From: Escallonia rubra
Lineage: Eukaryota; Streptophyta; Magnoliopsida; Escalloniales; Escalloniaceae
DNA: 64,000 nt
Assembly: GCA_033065855.1 (NCBI GenBank)
Contig: JAVXUO010001887.1
Location: 1 to 64,000 of the forward strand
Direction of reading: 5' to 3'
In this document: positions 32,701 through 45,574 of the stretch, piece after piece
How positions within the stretch are numbered: the first letter of the stretch is position 1
How the letters are laid out: each line of letters starts with the position of its first letter
Notes under the pieces: model-generated
The model's database searches: none
What the model was told of the DNA's origin: nothing
What the model saw: the letters and a program-made list of their open reading frames with translations, nothing else
Translations under genes and position numbers: made by a program

Positions 32701-35700
32701 AAACAACGATGTCAAATCATGTTTAGACAGGAAACTTTAAAAAAAATTCATTAAAACATTTAAGATATGGCCATTATTTCATAGCTTTGCACCATTGTTG
32801 CATACATCCCTGCTTCTAATAAAACAAGACCGAGAGGATATGTCTTCCAATCAATCTAGCAAATCCCAGGGTGGTAATAGCTATTATGCGCTTTTGTGAA
32901 TTTAGACAAAGATGTTTTTCTGCTTGAAAAAAAACTTCTAAGTGAACCTTTATATTTGAAGTCAAATCTGGAAATAATTCTGGATTTCCTCCTTTCATGC
33001 ACCTGTTTGCATATTGGATGCCTATGTAAAATCTATGTTCTTATGAATCATTAGCTACACAGAAAAATTAATCAAATCCCTTGTTAACCCAATTCAAGGA
33101 CAAGTTTAAACATATTGTCATTTGACTCTTGTGCATGAATATTGTCCTCTGTGCACTTGCTTGCCTGGGAGTTAGTGACCAAGTGGGCTCATTGACTCTC
33201 TCTGATTTAGCCCTTGGTGAAGCTTTTTGATAGCTTTTTGACCTGTGTAATTCATTGGGTTGTTTTTCTCCTACTGTGACGGGTTCGCTCCGTTAAGGCA
33301 TCCTGCAAATATATAATTATTAAAAAAATCCTAAAAACCTTTTCTGCAAGGGAAATTATAAGTATGTTCCGATGTACCTTAATGGAAGTAAGTCTAGTCC
33401 AACATGCAATGTAAGTTACTTTTCTCACCAATTGATATGAAGATGTCTTGAATAGGTGTGTTGCCTCATCTCATTTGATATGGGAACTTTTAATGTTCTA
33501 CTTAAGCCTACCTTGGGGTTGATCAACCATAAGCTTCATGTTTTCTTACGTACCTCTTCATATTCCTAATGGTTGTTGCGGAGATCGTAACGTATTCAGA
33601 GTTCTGCTTTTATCAGGTTCCATCCTACTTGTATAGACATGACCCCGGAGGAGGCGAAAAGACTTGACCACTTCTTCTGCCAAAGTTGTTCGTCTGAAGA
33701 ACAAAAGAAGTTGCAGAATTCCCATGCGAATTCCAGACATTCAGATACTAAGGTAATGTATAGCTAGTGGCTTCTACTAAAGCTAAATACTTTGGTTCTT
33801 CATTATTTTCTGCATGAAGCCTGACCTGCGAATCCTCTTTGTTCAGTATCATGAGGTTCCACCGCACCATATTCCCATGTTAGATAGTATATCCGTAGTT
33901 AGTCAACAATGGCTATTTCGAGCACCCAAGCTATCAGAGCTCGAGCCATAGGAAATTCAGACGGTATTCTTTAATATGTTTATCCCTTCCTCAGACTTCA
34001 AAGCATGATCTTATTCTAGTGCTAGTCATCTGTATTTCTCCTCCTCCTTCCCGATAAAGATTGGGGTTAGTATGATGTAAGAAATAACTCATTCCTTTAA
34101 GAGTAGTAGGAAACACAAAATAAAAAGGCTTACAAGCTTGTCCTAAATAAGGCTATCCTAGTTTTGCCAGAAGTAGATTCAGTGGTTGGGTCAATTTTAG
34201 TTTTGTAATCCCCGTGAAAAAAGCGGGAAGAGGGAAGTGTGGAAAACAAGCCTATCCCTAGTTTTTCCATACGTAGAATCAGTGGTTGGGTCAATTTTAG
34301 TTTTTTAATCCCCGTGTGTCGAGCTTCCAACCAAAATGGACTATGTGGGGTAATAATCCTCTTCTGATGTTTTCTTCTTACTCCGAGTATGATGGAATCT
34401 GTGGAAAGTCAAAGACCATAATTACCACATCGTACGCCTCGGCTGCCTAGTTTTGTAGTTTGCATTTTATGCTTCTTGCTTTTCCAGCATATCCAAGTGT
34501 TATCCCTATGCTTGCATTGCTTTTTCGATTTTAAGAAGAAAATACTGATCTTTCTATATGGACTCTGATGCTTCTGTCGTTGAGGAGATTGATCAAGGTG
34601 ATGCACCAAATTGCTGGAGGCATCAGTCATGCTTATATATCACATCTGTCACTTAAATTGATCTACTTTTAAGTTTGTGTACAAATTTAGTAGTCATAGA
34701 TGTCTTTGCGTGTTTGGGTCCGAGGCAATAGAACAGCGACTTTGCCGGGCTAAGATTGTGTTTAATTGGAAATTCTGCACTGTTAACAAGTTTAGGAGCC
34801 AAGAATACACGTGCCAACCAAAGGATTAGCTTGTAACTAGTTTTGTTGCATAGACAAGACTGAGAAGGTTCTGTAGTATCGGAACAAGAATCAGAAGATA
34901 AAAGTTGCATCCTAAAGTAACAATTGGAGGAAAGTCAGTTCCGTATAAAGAGAATGAGCGGTTCTCAACTTACATCTCTTGATGGAGAATCACGTGAAAG
35001 ACAGTTCACATAGGTGGTGTATTTTCCAAAGAAATGCAAATCAAGTTAACTCATTAGAGCATAGACATTGGATAGTCATAATTTTCTTTACCAGTTCAAG
35101 CATTTAGTACACTATTTTTATACTCCGGTCGTAGTGAGATTTAAATTTGAGACCCGGAGTTTGTGCCTTTCCGTACCAAGTGGCTCTCCTCATCTTCATG
35201 GGTTTTTTGGTGTGTTCCTCACTTTGTTGTTCAGCACGGCGGTGATAGTGCCTTACGAGGCAAGTGATCTATGTGAGATTTGACTAAGACCCAGAGCCTG
35301 CATAGAAGTTGTTAGTTGCAAGGTGGTTTAGTTGAATGGTAATAGAAGTTATAGAACCTTGGAGATTGATCCTTCAAGCTGGACTGTTGACAGAGCAAGA
35401 GGAACGCATGCGCATATTGTTCTTAGGCCCAAGAGTATACATCTCAGTTGATCCTTTCTGCTATTCTGCGTAACTTATGTGCGCTAGTGCGTACCATGTG
35501 CCATATTTTTGTCATGTATGTGTAGGTAGCTGAGCGGAATTTATGTTGCTGCCGTGCATGCCATGCGCTATGTTCTGAACACGACTTGCATTCTAGTTTT
35601 TGCCAAAATACTGTTCAACCTGCTCCCCACAATGAATTACCGAAAGAAAACCCTGCTCTTACTTCTTTTTCTTGAAAATAACCAGTGATTGGGGTTTCTT

Positions 35701-35731
35701 TCAGGTGGATACAAAACGTCGCCGGAGGTGA
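29733..35731 (+). CDS. SHL: SHORT LIFE-type BAH-PHD histone reader
   Basis: Five exons: 29733-29805, 29894-30239, 30463-30531, 33617-33752, 35705-35731. Phases agree and the product is 216 aa. A basic N-terminus is followed by a BAH domain (about residues 25-138: [46 protein letters not shown]) and a C4HC3 PHD finger (C142, C144, C157, C160, H165, C168, C184, C187; [20 protein letters not shown]). The C-terminus ends KRRRR. Plant SHL and its paralogue EBS bind H3K4me3 through the PHD finger and H3K27me3 through the BAH domain and repress flowering genes. Wording such as [12 protein letters not shown] favours SHL over EBS. The third intron is 3.1 kb and the fourth 1.95 kb. No break seen. Confidence 0.93.
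30532..33616 (+). other. Large SHL intron 3
   Basis: A 3.1-kb intron that splits the PHD finger coding sequence just after the codon bases for Trp163. No recognisable transposon protein. Short near-duplicate phrases occur around 31080-31200 (GATGAAGAA..GGAGAAT.GCCTAGAA twice). Otherwise nothing identified. Confidence 0.5.
34151..34316. repeat. Direct repeat pair in SHL intron 4
   Basis: Two copies of a 66-67 bp segment, 34151-34216 and 34250-34316, sharing CAGTGGTTGGGTCAATTTTA followed by GTTTT.TAATCCCCGTG. They are separated by a 33-bp spacer. Confidence 0.7.
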
Positions 35732-36747
35732 CAATTATTATTAGATGAGTCTAGGGCGCAAGCAAACATGGGAGTGTCAAATGGTCAAGGATGTGTTTGG
35801 TTGTCTGTAATTAGGTAATGTAGATTTTCCCTTTCTTTATAGCCCGTTGTCTCTATACTAGGGACTTTTATGTATTATTTGACTGATTCGTTTACATGTT
35901 TAAGGGTTTCACCGGGGTCATTTCATGTAATTTTGCCATAAATGGTCTCGATCTTTTAAGCCTTTGCAGTGAAATTGTTTTTTTTTTTTCACTTAACATC
36001 TTATTTAGACTCCTATTACTGGCAAAATCTATGCATATGCTCAACTTTGTCTGAAATTTCAATGTCGCATATTATATGTAAACTATGGATTCTGTGCCTT
36101 GATATTAAGTATGTGAAGTTTATACGAAACTTGAACAACATTTTCGTACAAGAAGTTGGCATCTTAGAAATCTAAATTATTCTTGATTTAAATAGTAATT
36201 TTGGAAAAGATCAAGGAACATTCGAGGGACGTGAGAATCATCTGCTTCCGGAAGAAATCAAAGAATTTGTGTATGGTACCGCATGGTTCTATTCTGCAAG
36301 AATTCCGAATCATTCTTTTTAAGCCCATGTCTCTTCATCGTAAATAATCTGCTGCCCCCAAAACGAACTAGAGGAATAGGGAAATTTCAATTCATTGCGT
36401 CTTTCCATTCAATCAAATAGGTAGTAGTACCAAGGGCGTCATAGTCTATAAGCTTCTGCTCATCAGACTATTATAAAACCTGTGAGAAAATGAAGATAGC
36501 CGCTGCAAACAACGAGAAGGGGAATCAAACTGACACCAAATTCTTTCTTCTTCTCTTCCTTAGAAGTAACAAATTTATAAAAACTTTTGTTTAAAAATTG
36601 TTATTGCAAAAATTACGAGGTCAATTAACCAGAATGCCAACTAATTTAGGACTAAAATACATGAAATTTCCCCCTTTTTTTAGTACAAGTACAAACTGCG
36701 CCTCTCCGATGAATATGTTGTAAACTCTAGCACACGATGAAACACTT
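35732..36747. other. Convergent spacer between SHL and WDR13-like gene
   Basis: The two genes converge here (SHL stop at 35731, WDR13-like stop at 36748). AT-rich; should hold both 3' UTRs and polyadenylation signals. No further gene recognised. Confidence 0.4.
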
Positions 36748-39700
36748 TTAATTTGTCTTTGCTCTTTTCCATACTATGACGGTGCCACCAAAATCAGAAG
36801 AGGCCAACAAGTTCTCTCCATGATTCCAAGCAATGCCGATGACTGGATAACCATGGCCCTGCAGTCAATAAACCGGGGTCTCACTACGAGAGAAGAAAGC
36901 TGAAGATGTATTCATTCTTCACAAGCTTGGTGCAAAACCTTAAAAAAAAAACAAAAACAAAACCCAACCTGTAGCTTGTTTACACACGTATGCCTCGGCC
37001 GAGTAAGGTCATAGAAGTAGACGTTTGCTTCCTCACTCCCAACAACTTCATAAAACAACAGACCACAACATCAGCATCACGAATACATCCAAGTATCTTC
37101 TTTTTCTTTCTTTGGGTAATAGGAACGCGAATATAGGGAGGCCAAGAATATACAAATTTTCATGACCCAAGGAACAAAATCTATAGCAACCCCATGCAAA
37201 TGACATCATTGCACCATGCCGCCCCGCCCCCCCTCTTCCTTTTTGGATGTTCATGGAAAGTTAGCCAGTCCTAATATTTATGCAATAGGTAGTCAAGAAT
37301 ATTTTATTCTCTCTTTGTGGCGGCGGGTGTAGGAATGAAGATGACGACCTTTACATACGACAAAGCAAAATAACAGCAAGCAATAGCCTGAAGGAGGAAA
37401 AGTACAATTCTAGATATCGACTTTACCCTTGGAAGGCCATCTACAAGACACTAAACCTGTTGTAAGTGAAGAGTAATCCCAAATATGAATCAGATATCCA
37501 TTCCCTCCCCTTCATGCGGATATACAGTTAGCAGAGATTTCAATCAAATGGATCCACCGGTCAAAAACAGCCAAAGGTGTAGATACCTTTAATTTCAAGT
37601 GGTCAGATGTCATTCCAGAGAGGCTTGCGAAGTCGCATCAGTTGCACCCTCTAGGGCCTTCCGGCAGAATATTCCTAGAGAGGCTCCTATGTAATATATT
37701 AATATTCAAGGACTCAGCAGTGTACTTTATACCCGAGAACAATTACAAGGGGGAAGCCCCGAAAGGCCTATGACCGTGGCTCTTGTAGGCACTACCAATT
37801 CAGTCAGGTATTAATGCCCAGGAGGATCAGCTCCCCCAATCCTCGAGGTAGGACTATGAACTAGTCAACTTGAACAACCAATGGATTCGAACGACCAAAG
37901 AACTAGTCAACTTGGCCTTACCATGGGTGGGACCCGATATTTTTCCCGAATGGGAATAGATCTCTCAACTTGAACGACCAATAAATTGAATACTACAACA
38001 AAATTTTCCAAAACAAAGCTGAAGAGATTTTTGAACAATAAAATTATACCCCCTGACATACCATGCATATATACTTGCATTCACCCAGGACAGTCGCTCA
38101 AACAGCAACCAAATGAGCACAATAGAACGATCCTACCAGAAGCTCCAATAACAATCTCATCACTAAAGGAGCTCCCAAACTAACACTAGATGAAGAAACA
38201 AATATGTGCCTACACAGAGAACAAGACGATACCTATGAAACTGCTATTGAACTATGTCATATGCACTCTTTAGAATGCCTCAAGTACCCGTGTAGGACAC
38301 TCAACACTTGGACATGCGTATGAGATCTGTGTATGACACGTCTCATAGGGTATGTCACTATAAACACTATCTTATAGTGTTTCTTTTAATCTGTTATTAC
38401 TTTGAGATGAGACAAGTTCTCCATTAAAACCATATGTGTTACATAAAACACAATTTTACCTTACGATAACTAAAAATAGTAATATATATGACTAATTTGC
38501 CGTGTCCTCGTCTCTTATAAATTAAAAATTAGATGATCCAACACTTGGACACGTATCCGACACGGACACTCGTACCGAGTCCATGGAACATAGTTATTGA
38601 CGCGTTACACGAATGTTAAGGCAAGAGGTCCGTTTAGGAGCTCCTCCCAACATTTAGACATGATGTGTGCCGAGGACTGTCAAACCCTTTCTACACTGGA
38701 CAAAAGTCAGTTGGTCAAGGAGAGGAATAAAAGATATAAACTTTGAGCTAACTGGAACGTCACACAGAGACAGCCCCATCTCTTTTCTATATGATATATT
38801 TGCATTCCTTAAGATCTCTAAAGATTGAGTTGTTTCAATAGGTCGTCGAGAACAGCAGCTATCTTAAGTACCACTTCCATTTGATGGGTCCAAATATCAG
38901 TTTAAAGGAAAACCAAAAGAGGACCATTAATAGCTTAGCTCCTTCAAGAAGCTAGGTGAAGAACCTGATCTAATTCAAGATAAGGGTGGATATAGTGGTA
39001 AATATCAGCTTATTTTTGTATCACTGGATTCAGCTAGGATGCATGGACACGTGACAGCACCAGAAGCAAATGCTTTGCTACGGCTTCCCTTTATACGTCC
39101 TTAAGACTATTTATGGAGTCTACTTCAGCAAGCAGCCAATGAACTTGCCAAAATAAGCAAGAACCATACCAAGGGAGCCACTCCACCCCCACGAAAAAAA
39201 TATTGAATGGAACTGTGATAGTTATGATGCAGTGCAACCAACAGGTAAGATGAGATGATAATAATTCCTTGACCCCCTGTTGTCTGGGAACCTTTCCATC
39301 ACGTCAGATCCCACTTGTCCATTACACCACGTCATATCCATCACCATCATGGTGAAGATTTTCTCCACACCGACCCCCGCATCTCTTTCCAAAGATAATA
39401 ATTAGATCAATGCATGGAAAAAGCAACATCAGAGACAGTACCCCAATACTGTCGCACAACCGTAGTTAGAAGAAAGATCCATATTAAAAGGACCATTAAA
39501 GTGATAAAGAAAAATATGAAAAAAGTGATTGGATTGACAAACTAACCTATGTATTCTCCTTTTTCAAGAGAAAGCAGTGGGCAGAAAGAAGCACGGATGC
39601 TGTGTAGTCGTGGAGCCAATTTAAGTGAGCATCGAAGAGTCAAATAACCTTGTATCTCCAAAGAAACACTGCCAGAACCAATATACCATCCTTTGTCACA

Positions 39701-42700
39701 ATTTTTCAAATTACATCTGAGAGCAAAAAGAGGCAATAATCCAGAAGTACCTGAAGAAAGACAAGCTTCCATCTCGAGTAAGAGACAACAGTACAGGGCC
39801 TCGTGCCAGCAGAGAAAAGGTCCTGTACTGCACTGTCATCACTGAAGATTTGCGACTGCTGCTACTTCGATTGCTATGAGAACGAGACAATGTGCCTGTG
39901 TGGGAGTTCATTTGAACCGAGTATATACAACCCTGCACAATCAACAATTTCGCAAATGCTTAAAAAACAAATCATTGATCAGACAGATGACAAATAAATA
40001 GTAGCAGGCTCACCAGAGCATCCCCACAAAAAATAAGCTGACCAGTGTGGTCATGGTCCATAGCAGTAACCTCACTGCCAAAAGCTGATTTATTGACTAC
40101 TCTACCAGTGCTGAAATTGAACACCTGAAGATACCAATTAGACATATGAGATGGATAGATTGTAATAAATAAAAGACCAAGTAACGTTAAAATGGCACGT
40201 AGGTTCAGCCGAAAGAAACAAGGAAGAAGTAAGGAGATGAAATTGAATGAGGCATACTGTCAAATCGCGTGTACCATCATCCACGAAACGTACTATTGAG
40301 TACACTTTGGCATGCAAAGTCAGCCAATTTTTCAGGAACGAAACACTTTCTAAGAATTAGGGGACTAAGCACATTAAGATTTGATAAACTCCAAAAAAAG
40401 GAGTTTTGACACCATTTGAAAGATTCACTCTTGTGTGCCAACAAAAAACGTGGGATGCCTTAAGGTTTCCTCTTCATATTTTTCCTGAGTAGGTATGCCT
40501 GAGAATACAATTGACATGTAGTAAGCAAAAGATAGGCAGAAATTACAGTTATTTCTTTGTCTGCATTGCCAACTGAAAGAAGGTTATTATTCACCTGCAA
40601 GAAGAAGATATGGACAGAAAGACAAATGGTTAATTCATTTAACTGGACTTACATATTTTTGTAAGTTTGTGAAGCAACTACAAGAGAATTTTAATGTAAC
40701 AACGACGGTGGCCTATCAGCTAGGAGCTAGCAAGCTAATGCCAATCTTTGATTGCAAACTACCATGAAATCAAAAGAACAGAGAAATATCAAGTTGGAAT
40801 CTGACACGTGATAACATTGGTGTAAGGCAATCAAAGATGTGCAAGACTTTCTTTCCAAGATAATTCCCCGAGAATGTAAATCACAAAAACTATGCTCGTC
40901 TCCCAGCAAGAATGTTATACAAAGTAAAATCATCTAAGGAAGTCGTATATAGAGGTATCAACATTTTAATCGTTTACGTATTCCCTCAACTATTAATTAA
41001 ACAGTTTGATGTACTTACAGGGTGAAACCTAATACACAGTTGTGATGAAACTCCATATATTACTCGGATGCAAAGGCCTTTTGAGATATCCCATATTCGC
41101 ACAGTTTTATCCAGTGAGGATGATGCAATGTACTGATTGTTCAACGAGAAGTCAAAATCTGAAAAAGATTAGCATTTTAGAACAGAAATAGACCAAAAAA
41201 GCAAAGGACGCATAAACCTGGAAAGCACATGCAACTACTCGTCTAGTAAGAATGTGCAACCAGTTAGAAATCAAGTACTCCTTAGAGTGTGGGAGCATGC
41301 AGGTGTGCTTAAGGCATGGAAAACCAGTAGATTTTCCATACATTTTTTAGCTTTGTGGAAAAATATAACTTGCTTCCAATTATGTCTAAATTTTGAGAAA
41401 TAGAAATCATGCTGCCCTGACAGAGACCCCTTTAAGCATGATGATACTTAATATTGTCTAACCATAAGTTCTATGTAAGATGCCTGGGCTAAAATAAGAT
41501 AACGAAACAACTAGTAGGAAGTTGACATATCAGTTTAACCTCCCTTTTTACTTGTATAGTGTGAAAATTTGTGACAAGAGATTGCATATCAGATAATTTC
41601 ATGATCTCATGGCTTTTGAAAAGATAAATCATATTCTAGTGCTATATGATTGGAAGACCTGTAGATTAAAAAGAATGCAAAACCAGGTGAACAGTAACTC
41701 GCTAGCAATAAAAAGCAGCATGTCAGGTAACACGACAATCAAAATATATAAAACTTTGTATCTTGTAATTACAAAGTTGCTCGGGTTCAAGAAACAGTCT
41801 TTCTGCAATACTAGTGACAAAGCCTGCGCTAATCCACACACAGATAGAAGCAACCGCAATGAAAGCAACAAGTATCCCAATGGACCCAATCTACCCCAGT
41901 CCATCCCTTCACCCGGATAATGACCATTTAAGCACCTCTGGAAACAGACAGAAAGAGATGGGCCAGATGGCAGACTAATAACCTTGTCGTCATAACTTTC
42001 CCTGTGTTCTATCACTCCGACCTAACCCTAACCCTACCCACAATCTGCAATGGCAGGAAGCTTCATGCACTGGGCATCACTTTTCTCTGAGTTATGAAGT
42101 ATTTTATAACAAACATTTTAGCATGTAACGATGAGAAAGACTATAGAACCAATACCAGTTAATCCAACCTGTCACATCTTTTGAATGCCCTGTTAACTTC
42201 TTAACAATTGAAGGTGGCTGGGAGACATTGCAAACTGTCAGTGTTCCATCCGACGCCCCGTAGGCAAGTAGATCAGAACTCATGTGCCCAAACTTTAAAA
42301 CAGTAACTGTAAACAAAACTTTGAGATTCAGCTGATTTTGCAGAAAAAGAAATTACAACCAAAGAAAAATTATAAAGAAATGAACCATTCAAAATTGCTC
42401 AAAGATAATTACCCATGGCTTTGCACTGGTCAAAGATGCAATGCATCCCTACAAAGGAATATGCAGGTTCAGCCTTTCTACGTGAATGACCACTATCACT
42501 TGCATTGGAGCTGACACTCGTACGGTGGCTCAGTGCTTGACTGCCACTTTGAACCTCCTGTAAGGAAAACAAATGTAAAACATCTTTAAACTACAAAAGA
42601 AGAAGGACAAACAAATGAAAATCCTTTTCAGCTTTGCTCTATGGTAAGGGAATACATTAAATCATTGTAAAAAGTACCTCCCAGTAAATGAATATCGACT

Positions 42701-43735
42701 TAAATGTAAGGTCTGAGCCCTGGGGAGTGGGAATAACTGCCAATCTTGGTCTCAGGGATTGCATAGGCATGCACAGTAGGCAATTAATGTACAAAGCATT
42801 GCTCCAATATCTTAAGACCATGAAGACAACAGAAAATGGTCTACGAAAGAAAAGAAGTTCCCAATGTACCATATTTTGCCAATAAAAAGTGTGTAGTATA
42901 AACAGGACATGACCCATAGGTGGAAGTGTGTAGTCTACGAAAGATCCACTAGGACAATTTGACTGTGCTTCCCTCCAACCCAATAAAAAGTGTGTAGTAT
43001 AAACAGGACAATCAAAAAGTGTGTAGTCTACGAAAGATCCACTAGTATTGTATACCCCATCTGTCCCAAAATAATACTCTTTTTGAAATACCAACTTATT
43101 ATGGACAACGAGGTAATGCTCCTTGAAAGTAACAGTTAATGCTTGTCTTACATTTTTGCCCTTATAGTTAAGGCATGTATCTCACTTTCACCCTCACACA
43201 GAAAGACTAAAGGTGGTGTTTCTTAGAAGTAACAAAGGCTAGTTTTGAAAAAGAATGATCAATGTGCATTAAATAAATGTTCGCAACGTTTATTTTGGGA
43301 CGGGAAATAATTGCATTCCATATGTTTATTTTGCGACGAAGGGAGTATAATTAATACACGAGCACAACTAAACCAGGTGTTTGACAAAACTTTGTCAACT
43401 GATAGGTTCATCCTAAAATGTTTGAAGCATTTTAGCTCATCACAAATGGCTGATGCAAGTTTGAGGACAAACACTGGAATAACAGCTAACAAACAAACAA
43501 AAGACACTATAGAGCCAGTCATTGTCATTTCATGAAAAAAGATAGGAAGAAACACTGAGGGGGAAAGACATTCCAGAGAAATTCGGAAACAAAAAATGGT
43601 AGAATGGACTAATATGCAGACTATCTTGTCACCCTCACAAGGAATGCCAAGATTGATCTCTCTCCATATTTCGTTGTAATTCCTAGTGGTTAATAAGTCA
43701 AAATCTACTGAAAATTCAGTCATCATAAGCTTTGA

Positions 43736-43771
<36 letters not shown>

Positions 43772-45574
43772 AGGGGGGGGAAGCAATTATATTTGCAGAA
43801 CTTTTCTGTCAGCAACCAGTACACATTTTCCACCAAATTATGTTCTATGCTGTACCTTTCACTAAAAACAAGTCTTGGAGAGCCATCTGATTGTCAAAAC
43901 TGTAGCTGTTCCCACAACTCCAAATACACCAAAAGACCAGATAGCTCCTAACTCAAGTTTGTCAAGTTTAAGAGTCAGATATCCACTATATCAGAGGCAT
44001 TCCTATAACTTTGCCACTATTCATATTCAGTTATGTGCATGGCACACTGGCATGTACAATTGGTTCTTGAGAGGCTACATAATATGTCAATAGCCTCAGT
44101 AGTTAATTAGGAACGATGACAGAAATTGAGGTTAAAATACAAGGTCTTGAAAGAATTATCAAAAGAAAAGAGGCACGTACCCTGCTCGTACTCCAGCTGT
44201 CCCCCTCAAATGCGAGGGAGAGTGGACCTGGAGAGGGTATCCATCGACCACTGATGCATCAACCAGTAAATTAACCTGATGTCAGAATCGTATGGAAACA
44301 TAAATTCAAATACTCGAAAATAAGAACACTCTGAAAGGATGGATAAGCGAAATAACACTTCTCAATCTCACCTTATAAACAAAATTAAAGGTCTTAGATG
44401 CTGTTCACTGCATATATTGCTATATATGTAAATTTTACGAAAACTTAGATCCCATAAGGACTAAACCCAAAATCAGGGAATCTAGTCTTTCTTGATAAGG
44501 TAATGGTATACGTACGTTACACTGACAACTAAGGTAACTAGCGAATCTGATGCAACTCTACCAATAGCTCTTTCAACATGCACACAAGTGGAAACATAAC
44601 ATCCCCGATTCTTTCCCGTCTTTCTTAGGACAAAAGCGCGCAGTACATTCTCACTTTAGCATGTAAACTCAACATATAATGCACATTCTCACTTTATTTG
44701 TGCATTGAAGGTGATAATCATAAGTTGTAACACGATACGAGAAGCATATACCAAGTAAAAATTGAGCCACCTGTTTCCAGGAGTGCTTGAGTGACTTGGT
44801 ATGTGTAAATTTTCCCAATTCCTTGGCCTGTTAATGTAATTGCGGTATGCAGCATAACCTTTTCCGTTGCATCTCCAGTCCTTCAACACACAAATCACTG
44901 CACTAAGTCATTGCTGGTTAAAACGACCAACTACGATGCGATTTATCAAAAGAGTGCCTGACAAGTTCATTTAAAGACGATTCCCACGGAAGCTTCAAAC
45001 ATTACATTCAACTAATTTTCCTTAGTCCTCGTTCGAACGTGGATCCACTGCTACTACCGAGTGTGCCGGTTGGCAGGTGGTGTGCGTGGATGTGTACAAC
45101 AATGCCAATGCTCTTTAATTACACTCAACGACCACATCCATTCATCGGGAAAGCGCTTAATAAGTTGAACTAAAAGACGGTTCCAAATTAGAAAAGAAAA
45201 AAGAACTACACAAACAAACACATATGGGAGGCAACGATGCTTCAAACATTACGTTCAACTACTTTCGCTTAGTCCTGATCTGAATATGAATCTACTGCTG
45301 GTGATGTGTTTGTGTGTATGTTTCTTGTGCGTTGTGGGCATACAACAAAAAGAAAGAGAGAGAGAGAGTAAACCTTGCGGCGGAGAACGCCGGACTCAGC
45401 CTTGCGAAAGAGGAGGAGGCGGCGGACTCCGACGTAATTAGGATCGGAGTCGGAGGTGGAAGGTTGAAGCACGCAGCTGAAGACTACCGGATCCGCGGTG
45501 ACGTCATCCTTGTTCTTCTTTACCTTTGGATCAACGTCATCAGACGAGCTCTTTACGATCGGCTGCTCCGCCAT
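36748..45574 (-). CDS. WDR13: WDR13-like WD40-repeat protein
   Basis: Twelve exons on the minus strand: 45574-45374, 44880-44771, 44250-44181, 42557-42413, 42306-42169, 41158-41019, 40594-40547, 40124-40014, 39932-39751, 39668-39547, 37045-36969, 36858-36748. Every junction is GT-AG, phases agree, and the product is 484 aa, close to animal WDR13. The first third is acidic and basic low-complexity sequence, then Ser-rich (SGSQALSHRTSVSSNASD). WD repeats follow: LLAYGASDGTLTVCNV with LTGHSKDVT; YIASSSLDKTVRIWDI; LLSVGNADKEITVFNF; LIFCGDAL; SVNVYFYD-type (EEANVYFYDLTRP); and a final LLASSDFGGTVIVWKR. WD40 proteins are propeller scaffolds; WDR13 is nuclear in animals and its plant role is little known. 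Intron 10 (2.5 kb) and the 1.6-kb intron 3 carry repeats. Confidence 0.9.
37046..39546 (-). other. Large WDR13-like intron 10
   Basis: 2.5 kb with no recognised protein. Local repeats: CAACTTGAACRACCAAT appears near 37867 and 37968, with ACTAGTCAACTTG at 37860 and 37901. Around 38290-38590, phrases with ACACTTGGACACG recur, as in fragments of widespread plant repeats. Superfamily not assigned. Confidence 0.4.
42880..43045. repeat. Duplicated block in WDR13-like intron 3
   Basis: CAATAAAAAGTGTGTAGTAT followed by AAACAGGACA occurs at 42880-42909 and again at about 42981-43010. AAGTGTGTAGTCTACGAAAG followed by ATCCACTAG occurs at about 42924-42952 and 43017-43045. The order is the same, so this is a roughly 100-bp tandem duplication with an internal deletion in the second copy. 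Confidence 0.65.
43053..43348. mobile_element. Stowaway-like MITE
   Basis: The left end TACCCCATCTGTCCCAAAAT and, from the right, TACTCCCTTCGTCGCAAAAT match the Stowaway consensus ending (CTCCCTCCGTCCCA), with TA at both edges. A second, internal right-end-like piece (GTTTATTTTGGGACGGG) lies at about 43287-43303. Confidence 0.65.

Larger units (their letters stand above)
42558..44180 (-). other. Repeat-bearing WDR13-like intron 3
   Basis: 1.6-kb intron. It holds a direct duplication (42880-43045), a Stowaway-like MITE (43053-43348), and a GT microsatellite followed by GA repeats (about 43734-43772). No other coding sequence is recognised. Confidence 0.55.

Noticed and set aside
37750-37960. 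tRNA gene suggested by GGATTCGAAC
   Set aside because: No cloverleaf could be built around it, and the phrase sits inside local direct repeats.
42019-42040. Interstitial telomere-like repeat (CCTAACCCTAACCCTA)
   Set aside because: Only two to three units and not the plant CCCTAAA heptamer; too short to be meaningful.
43259-43786. Minus-strand 175-codon frame in WDR13-like intron 3
   Set aside because: It starts in the GT/GA microsatellite and runs into the Stowaway-like MITE; no homology, and the flanking exons of WDR13 are in phase without it.
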